From the IMG/VR virus record IMGVR_UViG_3300024999_000091, positions 1 through 64,000 of that record: a DNA stretch of 64,000 bases; one strand, 5' to 3'. A program made the translations under genes and the position numbers. How positions within the stretch are numbered: the stretch's first letter is position 1; each line of letters begins with the position of its first letter. Positions 52,932 through 59,887 of the stretch are shown in pieces. The notes under the pieces were generated by a model, which was not told the DNA's origin, did not search any database, and saw only the letters and a program-made list of their open reading frames with translations. The stretch comes from a virus.

Positions 52932-53608
52932 GAGAAGAAGACCAAAGTAATATTCAATGGGGAAAGGCGGACACTGAGGACGCCGATCTGCGAGAGAAGC
53001 AGGGCGGCCCAATAGTCCACGTATCCGACATGGCAACAACAGGCTGCTCAGTATTCGACGCGCACTCAATTGTCGAACAGCAGATGATAGACAGCATTGG
53101 TCTTTCGGCCTTGGAGTTGAACGCAGTCAACGACAAACTTGAGAATGACGATGGACTCACCGCCTGGACCGCCATTATCAGGAAACCCTCCTACATCATC
53201 GACGATTACCCTGAGCCCTACCACCTCATCCAGATCGAGGGAGGTAACGCCCAGCATGCGGCCGAACTGGCATTGATCGAGGCCATGCGAACCGACGAGA
53301 ATGAAGGCCGGCAGCCGATCACGCAAGACGATTACGAACTGGTCGTGGTCTTCGCCGGGCTTCCGGATCCTGCTCTCTGGGGATGGTCGATGGATATGCC
53401 AGCGGAAGATAAACCGGAATTCGAGATCATCAAGTCCAGCACCATCGAAGTCTATACCTGCAAGTGTGGCGCCGGGCCCCACCACTTCCTTTGCTGCAAT
53501 GAAAAAGGAATCGGCGTCTGCCTCCACCGGACCGGCGAGCGGATGCTCTACAAATGCGAAATGTGCGGCCACATCGTGGAAATCAACAACGATTCAATCG
53601 ACGAATAG
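52928..53608 (+). CDS. Hypothetical protein with C-terminal zinc ribbon
   Basis: 226 residues. An acidic N-terminus, a middle with IIDDYPEPYHLIQIEGG and DYELVVVFAGLPDPALWGW, and a C-terminal Cys cluster (YTCKCGAGPHHFLCC, then YKCEMCGHIVEI) that looks like a zinc ribbon. Overlaps the regulator gene by 4 bases. No family recognised. Confidence 0.6.
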   Translation: MREEDQSNIQWGKADTEDADLREKQGGPIVHVSDMATTGCSVFDAHSIVEQQMIDSIGLSALELNAVNDKLENDDGLTAWTAIIRKPSYIIDDYPEPYHLIQIEGGNAQHAAELALIEAMRTDENEGRQPITQDDYELVVVFAGLPDPALWGWSMDMPAEDKPEFEIIKSSTIEVYTCKCGAGPHHFLCCNEKGIGVCLHRTGERMLYKCEMCGHIVEINNDSIDE

Positions 53609-53617
53609 GAGAACGAT

Positions 53618-53983
53618 ATGAGAAAGGTTATGGTTAGTGCGATGGTTTGGAACACAGAAGCAAAGAGAAACCTGAAACAAGAAAAAGGAGAGGCATTATT
53701 CCATCAATTTGGCGTCGATCACGAGGAGTTTGATGGCGGACCAGGGAATTACACCGCGGCAGTAGTCGAATGGCCTGATGGTCAAGTGGAATTGGTCCCT
53801 GCTCACCATGTGAGATTCATGGACTCTGCCACGAAAAAGGAAAACGCTCCCCTGAAAGTTCACCCTATAATGATCGAAGAACTTGAAGATTTGCTTAAAA
53901 CTATCTCGCACTGCGACATATCGAGGGAATCTGAAGACAACGCCCTGGAAGCAGCTATCGACTTCCTGAAGCGATTCGTTTGA
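53618..53983 (+). CDS. Hypothetical protein
   Basis: 121 residues. NYTAAVVEWPDGQVELVPAHHVRFMD is a small beta barrel-like part; the C-terminus is helical. AGGAGAA precedes the ATG. Its TGA stop (53981-53983) begins the second hairpin element. No family recognised. Confidence 0.6.
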   Translation: MRKVMVSAMVWNTEAKRNLKQEKGEALFHQFGVDHEEFDGGPGNYTAAVVEWPDGQVELVPAHHVRFMDSATKKENAPLKVHPIMIEELEDLLKTISHCDISRESEDNALEAAIDFLKRFV

Positions 53984-54047
53984 CCATTGGACCACGGCGG
54001 GAGAAATCCCGCCTGCAGTCGAGCGGTCAAACATCAACATCAAAAAA
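53981..54047 (+). repeat. Structured intergenic element, copy 2
   Basis: Starts at a stop codon, like copy 1. CCATTGGACCA, hairpin GGCGGG (53996-54001) with CCCGCC (54008-54013), then GCAGTCGAGCGGTCAAACATC. GACC and GGTC in the conserved flanks can pair to give an outer stem in both copies. Confidence 0.75.
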
Positions 54048-54057
54048 TGGAGAACAC

Positions 54058-54240
54058 ATGAACTCGTGGCAGATCAACCAGCAATATCAGCACCAAATGT
54101 TCAAAGCTATGTTCCACTTCGACTTCATTTTATATCGGAGCAGACCGGTAGACGCGCAGGTAATGTATCGCATCAATTTTCCCGAAGCACTTCACTACGT
54201 GACGCAAATGCACGATCTCAAGGAGATGAACAGATGCTGA
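54058..54240 (+). CDS. Hypothetical small protein
   Basis: 60 residues from ATG 54058, after TGGAG. Helical, aromatic and His-rich (QQYQHQMFKAMFHFDFILY). Overlaps the next gene by 7 bases. No family recognised. Confidence 0.5.
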   Translation: MNSWQINQQYQHQMFKAMFHFDFILYRSRPVDAQVMYRINFPEALHYVTQMHDLKEMNRC

Positions 54241-54455
54241 AGACCAGAAAAGCAAAGCGCCTCCTGTCGAAATGGGAGCAATCCCACCTGACGGCGGTCG
54301 GTATCAACCGGGTTGAAGACTTCGACGAGCGGCTGACCGCGATGGCAACAGATCAGGCGAAGGCCGAGCGAAGAAGCGAGAATGATGTCCCGGTTGTGGT
54401 GGTTGGGTTTTGCCCTACCTGTTGGGGGATTGGCAAGAAGTTGAAAATGATATAG
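54234..54455 (+). CDS. Hypothetical small protein with CPTC
   Basis: 73 residues from ATG 54234, preceded by AAGGAGATG. Basic helical N-terminus (KTRKAKRLLSKWEQSHL) and a C-terminal CPTC that may bind zinc together with a partner. No family recognised. Confidence 0.55.
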   Translation: MLKTRKAKRLLSKWEQSHLTAVGINRVEDFDERLTAMATDQAKAERRSENDVPVVVVGFCPTCWGIGKKLKMI

Positions 54456-54474
54456 AAGAATATCAACCAAGGAA

Positions 54475-54744
54475 ATGAATATGAAAATAACGCACATTAC
54501 ACGGAAAATATCCGGAAATAATTATGACAATATATCGGTCACCGCTGAATTGGCGGATGGCGATGATCCAGTAAGATGCGCTGTTGACCTTGATGAAAAA
54601 GCATATGAAATGCTTCGTAAAATCAAAGAAAACGAAGAGTCAAGGAACAAAAAGGAAGAGTCAGTCAGAGAGTTGAAAAACAGGATAGAACAACTGCTTT
54701 GGCGTATCAATAACGGTGAAGACGTAGGCTATATCCCTTTCTAA
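54475..54744 (+). CDS. Hypothetical small protein
   Basis: 89 residues. A beta N-terminus (ISGNNYDNISVTAELADGDD) and a charged coiled-coil C-terminus (IKENEESRNKKEESVRELKNRIEQLL). AAGGAA precedes the paired ATGs at 54475/54481. Last gene of the + block, 17 bases before the terminator. Confidence 0.6.
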   Translation: MNMKITHITRKISGNNYDNISVTAELADGDDPVRCAVDLDEKAYEMLRKIKENEESRNKKEESVRELKNRIEQLLWRINNGEDVGYIPF

Positions 54745-54760
54745 TCCAACTGGAACTTCT

Positions 54761-54800
54761 ACAAAAGGCCCCGCTGGTTTCCCGGCAGGGCCTTTCTATT
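54761..54800. terminator. Bidirectional terminator between converging operons
   Basis: AAAAGGCCCCGCTGG (54761-54775) pairs with CCGGCAGGGCCTTT (54781-54794) with small bulges. T-rich sequence follows on the plus strand, and the paired A-run gives T residues on the minus strand. It ends the + block from 51166 and the - block from 59837. Confidence 0.7.
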
Positions 54801-54801
54801 T

Positions 54802-54972
54802 TCAATCCACCAGATATTCTTCAGTCACGAACGCGCACACCACTTCGACAAGTTCCGCCCTCATCGAATCCACGATCACGGTAGCATGCGGGTGCATGTT
54901 GTCGTTCAGCCATTTAATGAGCGGCCGCACGGTTTTCTCGAATTCTTTTCTTTGATCTTCGGTGAGTGTCAT
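54802..54972 (-). CDS. Small conserved protein, paralog A
   Basis: 56 residues (starts MTLTEDQRKEFEKTVRPLI). The core RPLIKWLNDNMHPHATVIVDS, with E(L)VEVVCAF and a final EEYL, recurs in a second copy at 59510-59680. Overlaps its upstream neighbour by 4 bases. The family looks like a small alpha/beta fold; function unknown. Confidence 0.65.
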   Translation of the reverse strand: MTLTEDQRKEFEKTVRPLIKWLNDNMHPHATVIVDSMRAELVEVVCAFVTEEYLVD

Positions 54973-55382
54973 CTTCCATCCTCCGGCAGTACTGGTAATG
55001 GTTTTCCGAGAAGCTCAACAACCTTGGCGTAAATCTTCTTGATCGTCGGCCAACTCACCGGCACCTTCTCGGTAATCGTCTCATCCGCATTCGGAAAAGT
55101 CTCACATAAATTACACTCACCGCAGTCGCAGTAATCAGGATTTCGCACCTCGATACTCTCGTAGAACTCGCCCATGAGCGCACCTTTGGCACCGTTTTCA
55201 GCGGTGAGGCGTAGCGGCATGGCGATCATGTCGGCGGCCGGTGCGCGGCTGTCCCAGGCGGCTTGCCATGAAATTTTCATGGCTTCGATGTTTGCGTGAT
55301 CGAATATGTATTCAGATAGGGGGTATTCCCCGGCAAACCACTCTCCAAACGCCTTCCGGCACTCACTCAATTCTTCATCCAT
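54969..55382 (-). CDS. Hypothetical protein with CxCxxCxxC
   Basis: 137 residues from MDEELSECRKAFGEWFAGE. The pattern CRKAFGEWF...YIFDHANIEAMKISWQAAWDSR is seen in many small phage proteins. The C-terminal half has CDCGECNLC, probably a metal site. The start at 55382 is chosen over longer frames as it follows AAGGGG and matches the family style. Confidence 0.6.
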   Translation of the reverse strand: MDEELSECRKAFGEWFAGEYPLSEYIFDHANIEAMKISWQAAWDSRAPAADMIAMPLRLTAENGAKGALMGEFYESIEVRNPDYCDCGECNLCETFPNADETITEKVPVSWPTIKKIYAKVVELLGKPLPVLPEDGR

Positions 55383-55440
55383 CACACACCCCTTGTACTC
55401 TGAAAATTTTTCCCGAAATGACCAATCACCACACGATTTT

Positions 55441-55629
55441 TTACTCTGCCGCCCCCCCCATCGATAGGAATTTACCGTCGATATCGAATTCAAACTCGGT
55501 GAAGAAACCAGGATATCCTTCAACCTTATCCATTCCTTCATCGCAGATCACCGATTTCCCTTCTTCCCTAAAGCCAACTCCGAATTCGCTCAACAATTTT
55601 AGCAACTTCTCCTTATCCGTCATGTCCAT
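55441..55629 (-). CDS. Hypothetical small protein
   Basis: 62 residues. A helical start (TDKEKLLKLLSEFGVGF) then strands SVICDEG and FFTEFEFDIDGKFLSMGG. This looks like a small alpha-beta fold. Overlaps the gene before it by 17 bases. No family recognised. Confidence 0.55.
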   Translation of the reverse strand: MDMTDKEKLLKLLSEFGVGFREEGKSVICDEGMDKVEGYPGFFTEFEFDIDGKFLSMGGAAE

Positions 55630-55819
55630 TTACCTTGTTTTGAAAGGGAGAAACTATCTTGATTTCGGTTAAATACAGTTTCCCATTATACTGATAACCA
55701 ACAACAATTCCACAATACCAACTGAAGCGAAACTTTTTGCCATACTCTTTCGCTTCAGCGATCACGCAATCAGCGGAGACACAATTTTCAAGCATCTCCT
55801 CGGAAAAGAAAGTTTTCAC
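55613..55819 (-). CDS. Hypothetical small protein
   Basis: 68 residues from a GTG at 55819, with a strong GGAGGTGAG just upstream. Two Cys near residues 13 and 18 and strands FRFSWYCGIVVGYQYNGKLYLTEI. No family recognised. Confidence 0.55.
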   Translation of the reverse strand: MKTFFSEEMLENCVSADCVIAEAKEYGKKFRFSWYCGIVVGYQYNGKLYLTEIKIVSPFQNKVNGHDG

Positions 55820-55828
55820 CTCACCTCC

Positions 55829-56329
55829 TCACGGTCCTTCAAACCGATATACCCCACATTCACCTGTCCGGTCACCAGGCTCTAAACGACGGATCGTGCA
55901 GAGCCACATAATAGCCGCCACGCACCCGTCATGAATTTTTTCCAGATGAAAACCGATTCCCCGCTCTTGATCAAAAGCGCTCGCCAATCCATGATATGCA
56001 CTCGCGATATACCCGAGCGCCTCCATGGTCTTCCTGGTCTTCTCGCTTCCATCCGGTTTCCAGGAGACAACCTGCATCTCACTCACAGCCCACTTCCGGC
56101 ACATCGCCGCGAGCTGCACCAGTTCGATATGGAGGTCGGTATTGCGCTCTGGGGCATTTTCCGTGCTTTTGTGGAAGGCCTCAACCACCTCGTAAAACTC
56201 CTCGGTGAGCGCGCCGAATGCTTCCCACTTGCTGAGGAAGTGGCCATTGATACGGATTGCCCGGGCCAGTTCGGCTTCCACTTCGGCGAGGATTTCTTCC
56301 GTGGTGGCTGACAGGTTAATTTTGACCAT
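55829..56329 (-). CDS. Helical protein, possibly MazG-like
   Basis: 166 residues from MVKINLSATTEEILAEVEAE. EALTEEFYEVVEAF followed by HIELVQLAAMCRKW is like the EExxE...ExxD helices of all-alpha NTP pyrophosphatases, but the final Asp is missing. It could be an inactive or divergent relative. GGGGGCGG precedes the ATG at 56329. Confidence 0.45.
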   Translation of the reverse strand: MVKINLSATTEEILAEVEAELARAIRINGHFLSKWEAFGALTEEFYEVVEAFHKSTENAPERNTDLHIELVQLAAMCRKWAVSEMQVVSWKPDGSEKTRKTMEALGYIASAYHGLASAFDQERGIGFHLEKIHDGCVAAIMWLCTIRRLEPGDRTGECGVYRFEGP

Positions 56330-57107
56330 TCCGCCCCCTGTGCTTCTCGACAACCGCGTTGATACTGTCCTTCCAGCGGATAATCGGATCGTCATTGTAC
56401 CTTTCGTAAAGAGCCATTATCTGCCCATCGTTTTGCAACTCCTCAAGCCACTCAACTTCTTTCCGGTATTTTCCCGGCACCCGCAACCTGGCCTTGTTCA
56501 TCTTGCCAATCCATATCGTATCGGTGACAAATTTCCTGATCAACTCGACCAATTTTACCGTTCCCTCGAAACCTTGGAGCATTGGCTCAATCGAAACTGA
56601 GGTGTGATATCCGCCCAAGAATGCACTCACGAGACACGTGTGCCTTTCATTTGGCTCGGTCGCTCCAGGTTCCCAGAAGAGAGAAATGGAAGGATCAGTG
56701 GTTCCCATAGTGAACCGGAAAAGTATTTGGCTCTGGCGCCCCATGAAAGCATCGATCATTTTCTCCACACATTCCAGTCGAGGCTTTGAAACGATCAGGA
56801 GTTTATTACCGCTTTCAAGAATCAAATTTGCCACTCGAATATAAGCGTCCACATTGAAAGGCGTGATATCGTGGCTACTGGGGAACATGATAACGCCATC
56901 CCTGGCGGGGTAATGCTTGATATCTGCCCGCTTCGTTAACTCCTCCCGCGCCCAATCTTCCCTTTTCCTTTGGCCAAACCTGTTGGCATTGCTGGCAGCA
57001 TAACAATAGAGGCAGTTGTTCGCGCATCCGCGGCATATGTTTTCATTCACCTCGGCCCATTCGGCCGTACCTGTGCCAACTCTCTTTTTATCGAAATCGT
57101 TTCCCAT
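56316..57107 (-). CDS. Radical SAM protein (DUF5131-like)
   Basis: 263 residues. CRGCANNCLYC (Cys25-35) gives the radical SAM C-x3-C-x2-C at residues 28, 32 and 35. MFPSSHDITPFNVDAYIRVANLIL and TLVSKPRLE-type strands follow, as in phage DUF5131/gp37-gp68-like proteins. It would bind a 4Fe-4S cluster and cleave S-adenosylmethionine; its substrate is unknown. Start at 57107 overlaps the preceding stop by one base. Confidence 0.75.
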   Translation of the reverse strand: MGNDFDKKRVGTGTAEWAEVNENICRGCANNCLYCYAASNANRFGQRKREDWAREELTKRADIKHYPARDGVIMFPSSHDITPFNVDAYIRVANLILESGNKLLIVSKPRLECVEKMIDAFMGRQSQILFRFTMGTTDPSISLFWEPGATEPNERHTCLVSAFLGGYHTSVSIEPMLQGFEGTVKLVELIRKFVTDTIWIGKMNKARLRVPGKYRKEVEWLEELQNDGQIMALYERYNDDPIIRWKDSINAVVEKHRGRNGQN

Positions 57108-57580
57108 CAAACCCACCCCCTCGCCTGATAACCTTTCGCGTAAGATTCAGCCTGCATGCGACCAAGTTCAGCAGGCGTCAATTTCTTTTTGGCCTTCTTC
57201 TTTTCATCCGGTTTTTCCACCTCGACCTTTGGCGGCTCAACTGGGGGAGCGGCGAACTGCTTTTGAGCCTCTTCGCTCTTCGTCTTATTCATCGATCGCA
57301 AGCGACTGGCGATCCTGCCGGTCGTTTCCGCCACCCGCTGCTTTTTCCTGGCCTTCACCGGCGCACCCTCGCAAGTGCAATATTTCTTACTCTTCCGGCG
57401 CAACTGATCGACCCGCAACACCCGCTCGTGGCCGCACTTGTGCCGGCAGAGCCATGTGGTTGGCCGGTTATTGCCGACGGCGACCACAGACAGCACTTCC
57501 CAATCACCAAACTTGCTGCCGGAATAGTCCTTGAAATTCGGACCGTCTACTCCTTTTCCCATTACGTATTGATCAGCCAT
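57107..57580 (-). CDS. Zinc-finger protein with basic tail
   Basis: 157 residues. GSKFGDWEVLSVVAVGNN with WLCRHKCGHERVLRVDQL and YCTCEG is the small zinc domain often found in phage DNA-binding and HNH-associated proteins. The C-terminal half is a Lys/Glu/Pro-rich tail with a final LTPAELGRMQAESYAKGY. Likely DNA-binding. No nuclease residues seen. Confidence 0.6.
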   Translation of the reverse strand: MADQYVMGKGVDGPNFKDYSGSKFGDWEVLSVVAVGNNRPTTWLCRHKCGHERVLRVDQLRRKSKKYCTCEGAPVKARKKQRVAETTGRIASRLRSMNKTKSEEAQKQFAAPPVEPPKVEVEKPDEKKKAKKKLTPAELGRMQAESYAKGYQARGWV

Positions 57581-57794
57581 TTGATTTTTCCTTTACCGTT
57601 GCGGCATCCGCATCCTTTCTGCGCTGCACAGCTTTTAACACTTCTGCCAAATCATCAGTGGTCAAAAGAAAGTCGGCATTATCGTTCTCAGGCGATCGAA
57701 CGAGAAGCGTGATTTTCTTACCTGGCTTAAAGCATCTCTCAATCTGTCCCAATTTTTCTTCACAGTAATCTGCTACATCATCCAGTTTGCTCAT
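57573..57794 (-). CDS. Hypothetical small protein
   Basis: 73 residues. Helical start (LDDVADYCEEKLGQIERCF), then strands KKITLLVRSPE and ADFLLTTDD, then a helix. A compact alpha/beta fold. GGAGGAAGG precedes the ATG, which overlaps the gene before it by 4 bases. Confidence 0.6.
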   Translation of the reverse strand: MSKLDDVADYCEEKLGQIERCFKPGKKITLLVRSPENDNADFLLTTDDLAEVLKAVQRRKDADAATVKEKSNG

Positions 57795-58222
57795 TTGCCT
57801 TCCTCCAGAATCTTTTCGATATCGTTAAGATATTCCAGTAATATTGTTTCCCTTTCATTGCATTCCCATTCGTAACAAAGAAGAATATCCTCTCTCCAGA
57901 ATTTCACAGCCGCCCGTATCGCCTCAATCTGACGCTCTACCTGCGTTTTAGCCTGCGATAGCTCGCAGTTTTCACATTCTACGAGTCGCCGTGCGGCGGA
58001 GGTATTCTGTATGATCTTGGTGGATTTATCTTGGTACTCCCAAAAATTTCCGCGACCGTCCGTTACTCGATAAAATACACCTGGATTCATGCGGCCTATT
58101 CGGCGTTTTTCCTCGACGAATATCCCTTCCTTTAGCGGGTTATTCTCGCTGGCGTAAATGCCAATAACTTTGTCGCCAAATTTTGGCCGGCGTGTTTTTC
58201 CGTTCTGGTTGTCGCTCATCAT
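57791..58222 (-). CDS. Hypothetical protein
   Basis: 143 residues. A basic beta N-terminus (KFGDKVIGIYASENNPLKEG) like an SH3-type barrel and a helical C-terminus with CENCELSQ. GGGAGAAAG precedes the paired ATGs at 58222/58219. Coupled to both neighbours by overlaps. No family recognised. Confidence 0.6.
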   Translation of the reverse strand: MMSDNQNGKTRRPKFGDKVIGIYASENNPLKEGIFVEEKRRIGRMNPGVFYRVTDGRGNFWEYQDKSTKIIQNTSAARRLVECENCELSQAKTQVERQIEAIRAAVKFWREDILLCYEWECNERETILLEYLNDIEKILEEGK

Positions 58223-58686
58223 TTCTTTCTCCCATGTTTTTCAGAAAAAGACATCCACCCCTTCGGCATCCTTGGGGAATAAACCTCACCACAAGGCTTT
58301 ATCCCTTTCCACGCCGGATCACAGAACAACCGATAGTGCCACACCTCAAGTTGTTTTCCTTTGGCGGTATGTGGCGGCTCGATCCACAGCAATCGAACAT
58401 CGTCGCCAAAAAACGCTTTTGCCAACACCTCGGCCCGGCGAGCAAGGTATCCATCCTCGAAAGAAATCGACAAATGGTAGCATTGTTCGTAGTCAGGATT
58501 TTTCCACCACCCACAAGAATGATATCCAGCATCCCGGGTGAAGATCACCTTGGCTCGCTGCGGCACGAAGAAACTCCGGCAGGCAATCAGGTAATCGAAG
58601 GTGTCGTTCGTCCCATCGAAAGTACCGGTCATCGCCCTGGCTTTGGCGTTTACCACCAAGTCTTGAAGGTTGAAATAATCAGTCAT
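58219..58686 (-). CDS. Hypothetical protein
   Basis: 155 residues. LQDLVVNAKARAMTGTFDGTNDTFDYLIACRSFFVP and a His/Trp-rich centre (YHLSISFEDG, WIEPPHTAKGKQLEVWHYRLF) suggest a compact enzyme-like domain. GGGGGCTGG precedes the ATG. No family recognised. Confidence 0.6.
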   Translation of the reverse strand: MTDYFNLQDLVVNAKARAMTGTFDGTNDTFDYLIACRSFFVPQRAKVIFTRDAGYHSCGWWKNPDYEQCYHLSISFEDGYLARRAEVLAKAFFGDDVRLLWIEPPHTAKGKQLEVWHYRLFCDPAWKGIKPCGEVYSPRMPKGWMSFSEKHGRKK

Positions 58687-59072
58687 GATCCAGCCCCCAT
58701 AACTTCCGAGTTGTACCGCTCTTCATCTATCCCTCTCAACTCGACGAGAAGTTGCCCGGCCTGGTTCCCCCATGTCGAAGGGTGAAGGCCATCAGTGTTG
58801 CGGATGAGACGGGCGAGGCGGTAGAGGATATTATCCTTCTTCCCTTTCGGCGGCGTCCACCCGAGTTTGATCAACTGTTTTTTGATCTCTTCTTCCTGTG
58901 TGTTCATCACCAACATTGTGATGTTTTCTCGGATACTACCAAGGTGAGAAACGACCTCGGAGAAGATCACCTCATCCTTCACTGACGTTTTAATCTCATA
59001 ACCAGCCGAAAACCTATTTGTCGATTCTTCCTGCTCCGCCCAATACGGCTTGTACTGTTTTTGACCACTCAC
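58683..59072 (-). CDS. Hypothetical helical protein
   Basis: 129 residues from GTG 59072 after GGGAGGCGG. Helical segments (VIFSEVVSHLGSIRENITMLVM, EEEIKKQLIKLGWTPPKGKK). The open frame continues upstream to about 59168 with coding-like residues (RGKLHNDVREAYTLFKIIGRR) but no start codon, so the gene may have been longer. Confidence 0.55.
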   Translation of the reverse strand: MSGQKQYKPYWAEQEESTNRFSAGYEIKTSVKDEVIFSEVVSHLGSIRENITMLVMNTQEEEIKKQLIKLGWTPPKGKKDNILYRLARLIRNTDGLHPSTWGNQAGQLLVELRGIDEERYNSEVMGAGS

Positions 59073-59210
59073 TCACCCGCCTCCCGATGATTTTAAACAG
59101 CGTATACGCCTCTCTAACATCATTATGTAGCTTGCCACGTACGTTCTTGTGCGCGGCACCTTGTTCTTCCGCCTACAGTCAACCTCGCAAGCACAGAAGG
59201 CAAACCAGCC
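59073..59210 (-). other. Gap with possible frameshifted gene remnant
   Basis: No frame has a start with a ribosome site. One frame reads GWFAFCACEVDCRRKNKVPR, with Cys and basic residues typical of a small zinc protein; another continues the next gene's frame upstream. The two together look like a gene broken by a frameshift. Confidence 0.3.
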
Positions 59211-59366
59211 TTACGCTTTACCCCTGATATTGCCCTCGATGCACTCAGGGCATTTCACGAACAACCCAGTGCTCGTTTTTCCGACTTTCGTCTTATGCTT
59301 TTCGCAGTACGATTGCCGTCGGTCGAGTTTGTAGCATTTGCCGCAGAAGTCTCTTGGCTCTCTCAT
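59211..59366 (-). CDS. Small zinc-ribbon-like protein
   Basis: 51 residues from MREPRDFCGKCYKLD. Two Cys pairs (CGKC and CPEC) with another Cys and His between make a probable zinc site. It begins 38 bases after the tRNA-like gene. No family recognised. Confidence 0.55.
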   Translation of the reverse strand: MREPRDFCGKCYKLDRRQSYCEKHKTKVGKTSTGLFVKCPECIEGNIRGKA

Positions 59367-59404
59367 TTTTCTCTCTGGTTGATGTTCAGTTACTATCGGG
59401 CATG

Positions 59405-59503
59405 AACGGTGACGCGGAATCGAACCGCGCAGCACCCGGCTTCCCCACTGATAGAATCAGCGCCAGGCTTTAGGAGTGCATTCTACCTTTCTGCCACACC
59501 GTT
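59405..59503 (-). tRNA. tRNA-like gene, irregular, anticodon possibly UCU
   Basis: 99 bases. Acceptor arms AACGGTG and CACCGTT are perfect complements; the T-arm CGCGG-TTCGATT-CCGCG is canonical; a D-arm-like stretch (GCAGAAAGGTAGAATGC) follows the acceptor. CGCTG-ATTCTAT-CAGTG makes a 5-bp stem with a 7-base loop whose middle is TCT (Arg). But about 15 bases precede and 16 follow that stem, where a normal tRNA has 1 and 5. It may be a class II-like, intron-bearing or decayed tRNA. CCA is not encoded. Confidence 0.55.
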
Positions 59504-59509
59504 CATTTT

Positions 59510-59680
59510 TCAGTCTTTCAGGTAGTCTTCTGTGGTGAAAGCGCAAACACCTTCCACCAGTTCAGCATGTGTGGTGTCGATGATAATCGTAGCGTGAGGA
59601 TGCATATTATCGTTCAGCCACTTTATTAAAGGTCGTGATAATTCTTCAAATTCTTTGCGTTTCTGCTCATTCGTTTTCAT
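59510..59680 (-). CDS. Small conserved protein, paralog B
   Basis: 56 residues, same length as the protein at 54802 and sharing PLIKWLNDNMHPHAT, a VD/ID strand, AELVE, VCAF and TE-x-YL. Overlaps its upstream neighbour by 14 bases. Two diverged copies at the two ends of one operon suggest an old duplication with both kept. Confidence 0.65.
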   Translation of the reverse strand: MKTNEQKRKEFEELSRPLIKWLNDNMHPHATIIIDTTHAELVEGVCAFTTEDYLKD

Positions 59681-59837
59681 CTTCGTATACCTCCACCAGT
59701 TCGTGATATTCTCTCAGACTCTCGGCAACTTTTTCCGCTGAGTCTTTCGACATCAGGCCAGTTTTTACCCACTCGCCAAACTCCGGGTTAACCTGCCTCC
59801 AGTATTTTACTCGATACTTTTGATTGCGATTTTTCAT
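59667..59837 (-). CDS. Small basic protein at the right junction
   Basis: 56 residues (starts MKNRNQKYRVKYWRQVNPEFG), with CAGAGG before the ATG at 59837. It resembles short proteins with a WxxVNPEFGEWVKTGLMSKDSAEKVAESL pattern. It is the first gene of the - block; only 20 bases separate it from the junction at 59857, after which the inverted dnaB begins on the same strand. Confidence 0.55.
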   Translation of the reverse strand: MKNRNQKYRVKYWRQVNPEFGEWVKTGLMSKDSAEKVAESLREYHELVEVYEDENE

Positions 59838-59850
59838 AGGTGCCTCTGGT

Positions 59851-59863
59851 TGATTGTACTTTC
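59851..59863. other. Inversion junction site, right end (TGATTGTACTTTC)
   Basis: One mismatch from TGATTATACTTTC at 115-127. Left of the heptamer is unique sequence from the end of block B; right of it is the reverse complement of the end of segment A. It is the reciprocal of the joint at 127/128. Confidence 0.6.
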
Positions 59864-59887
59864 TTAGTGGTCACAACCGGCCGCCAC

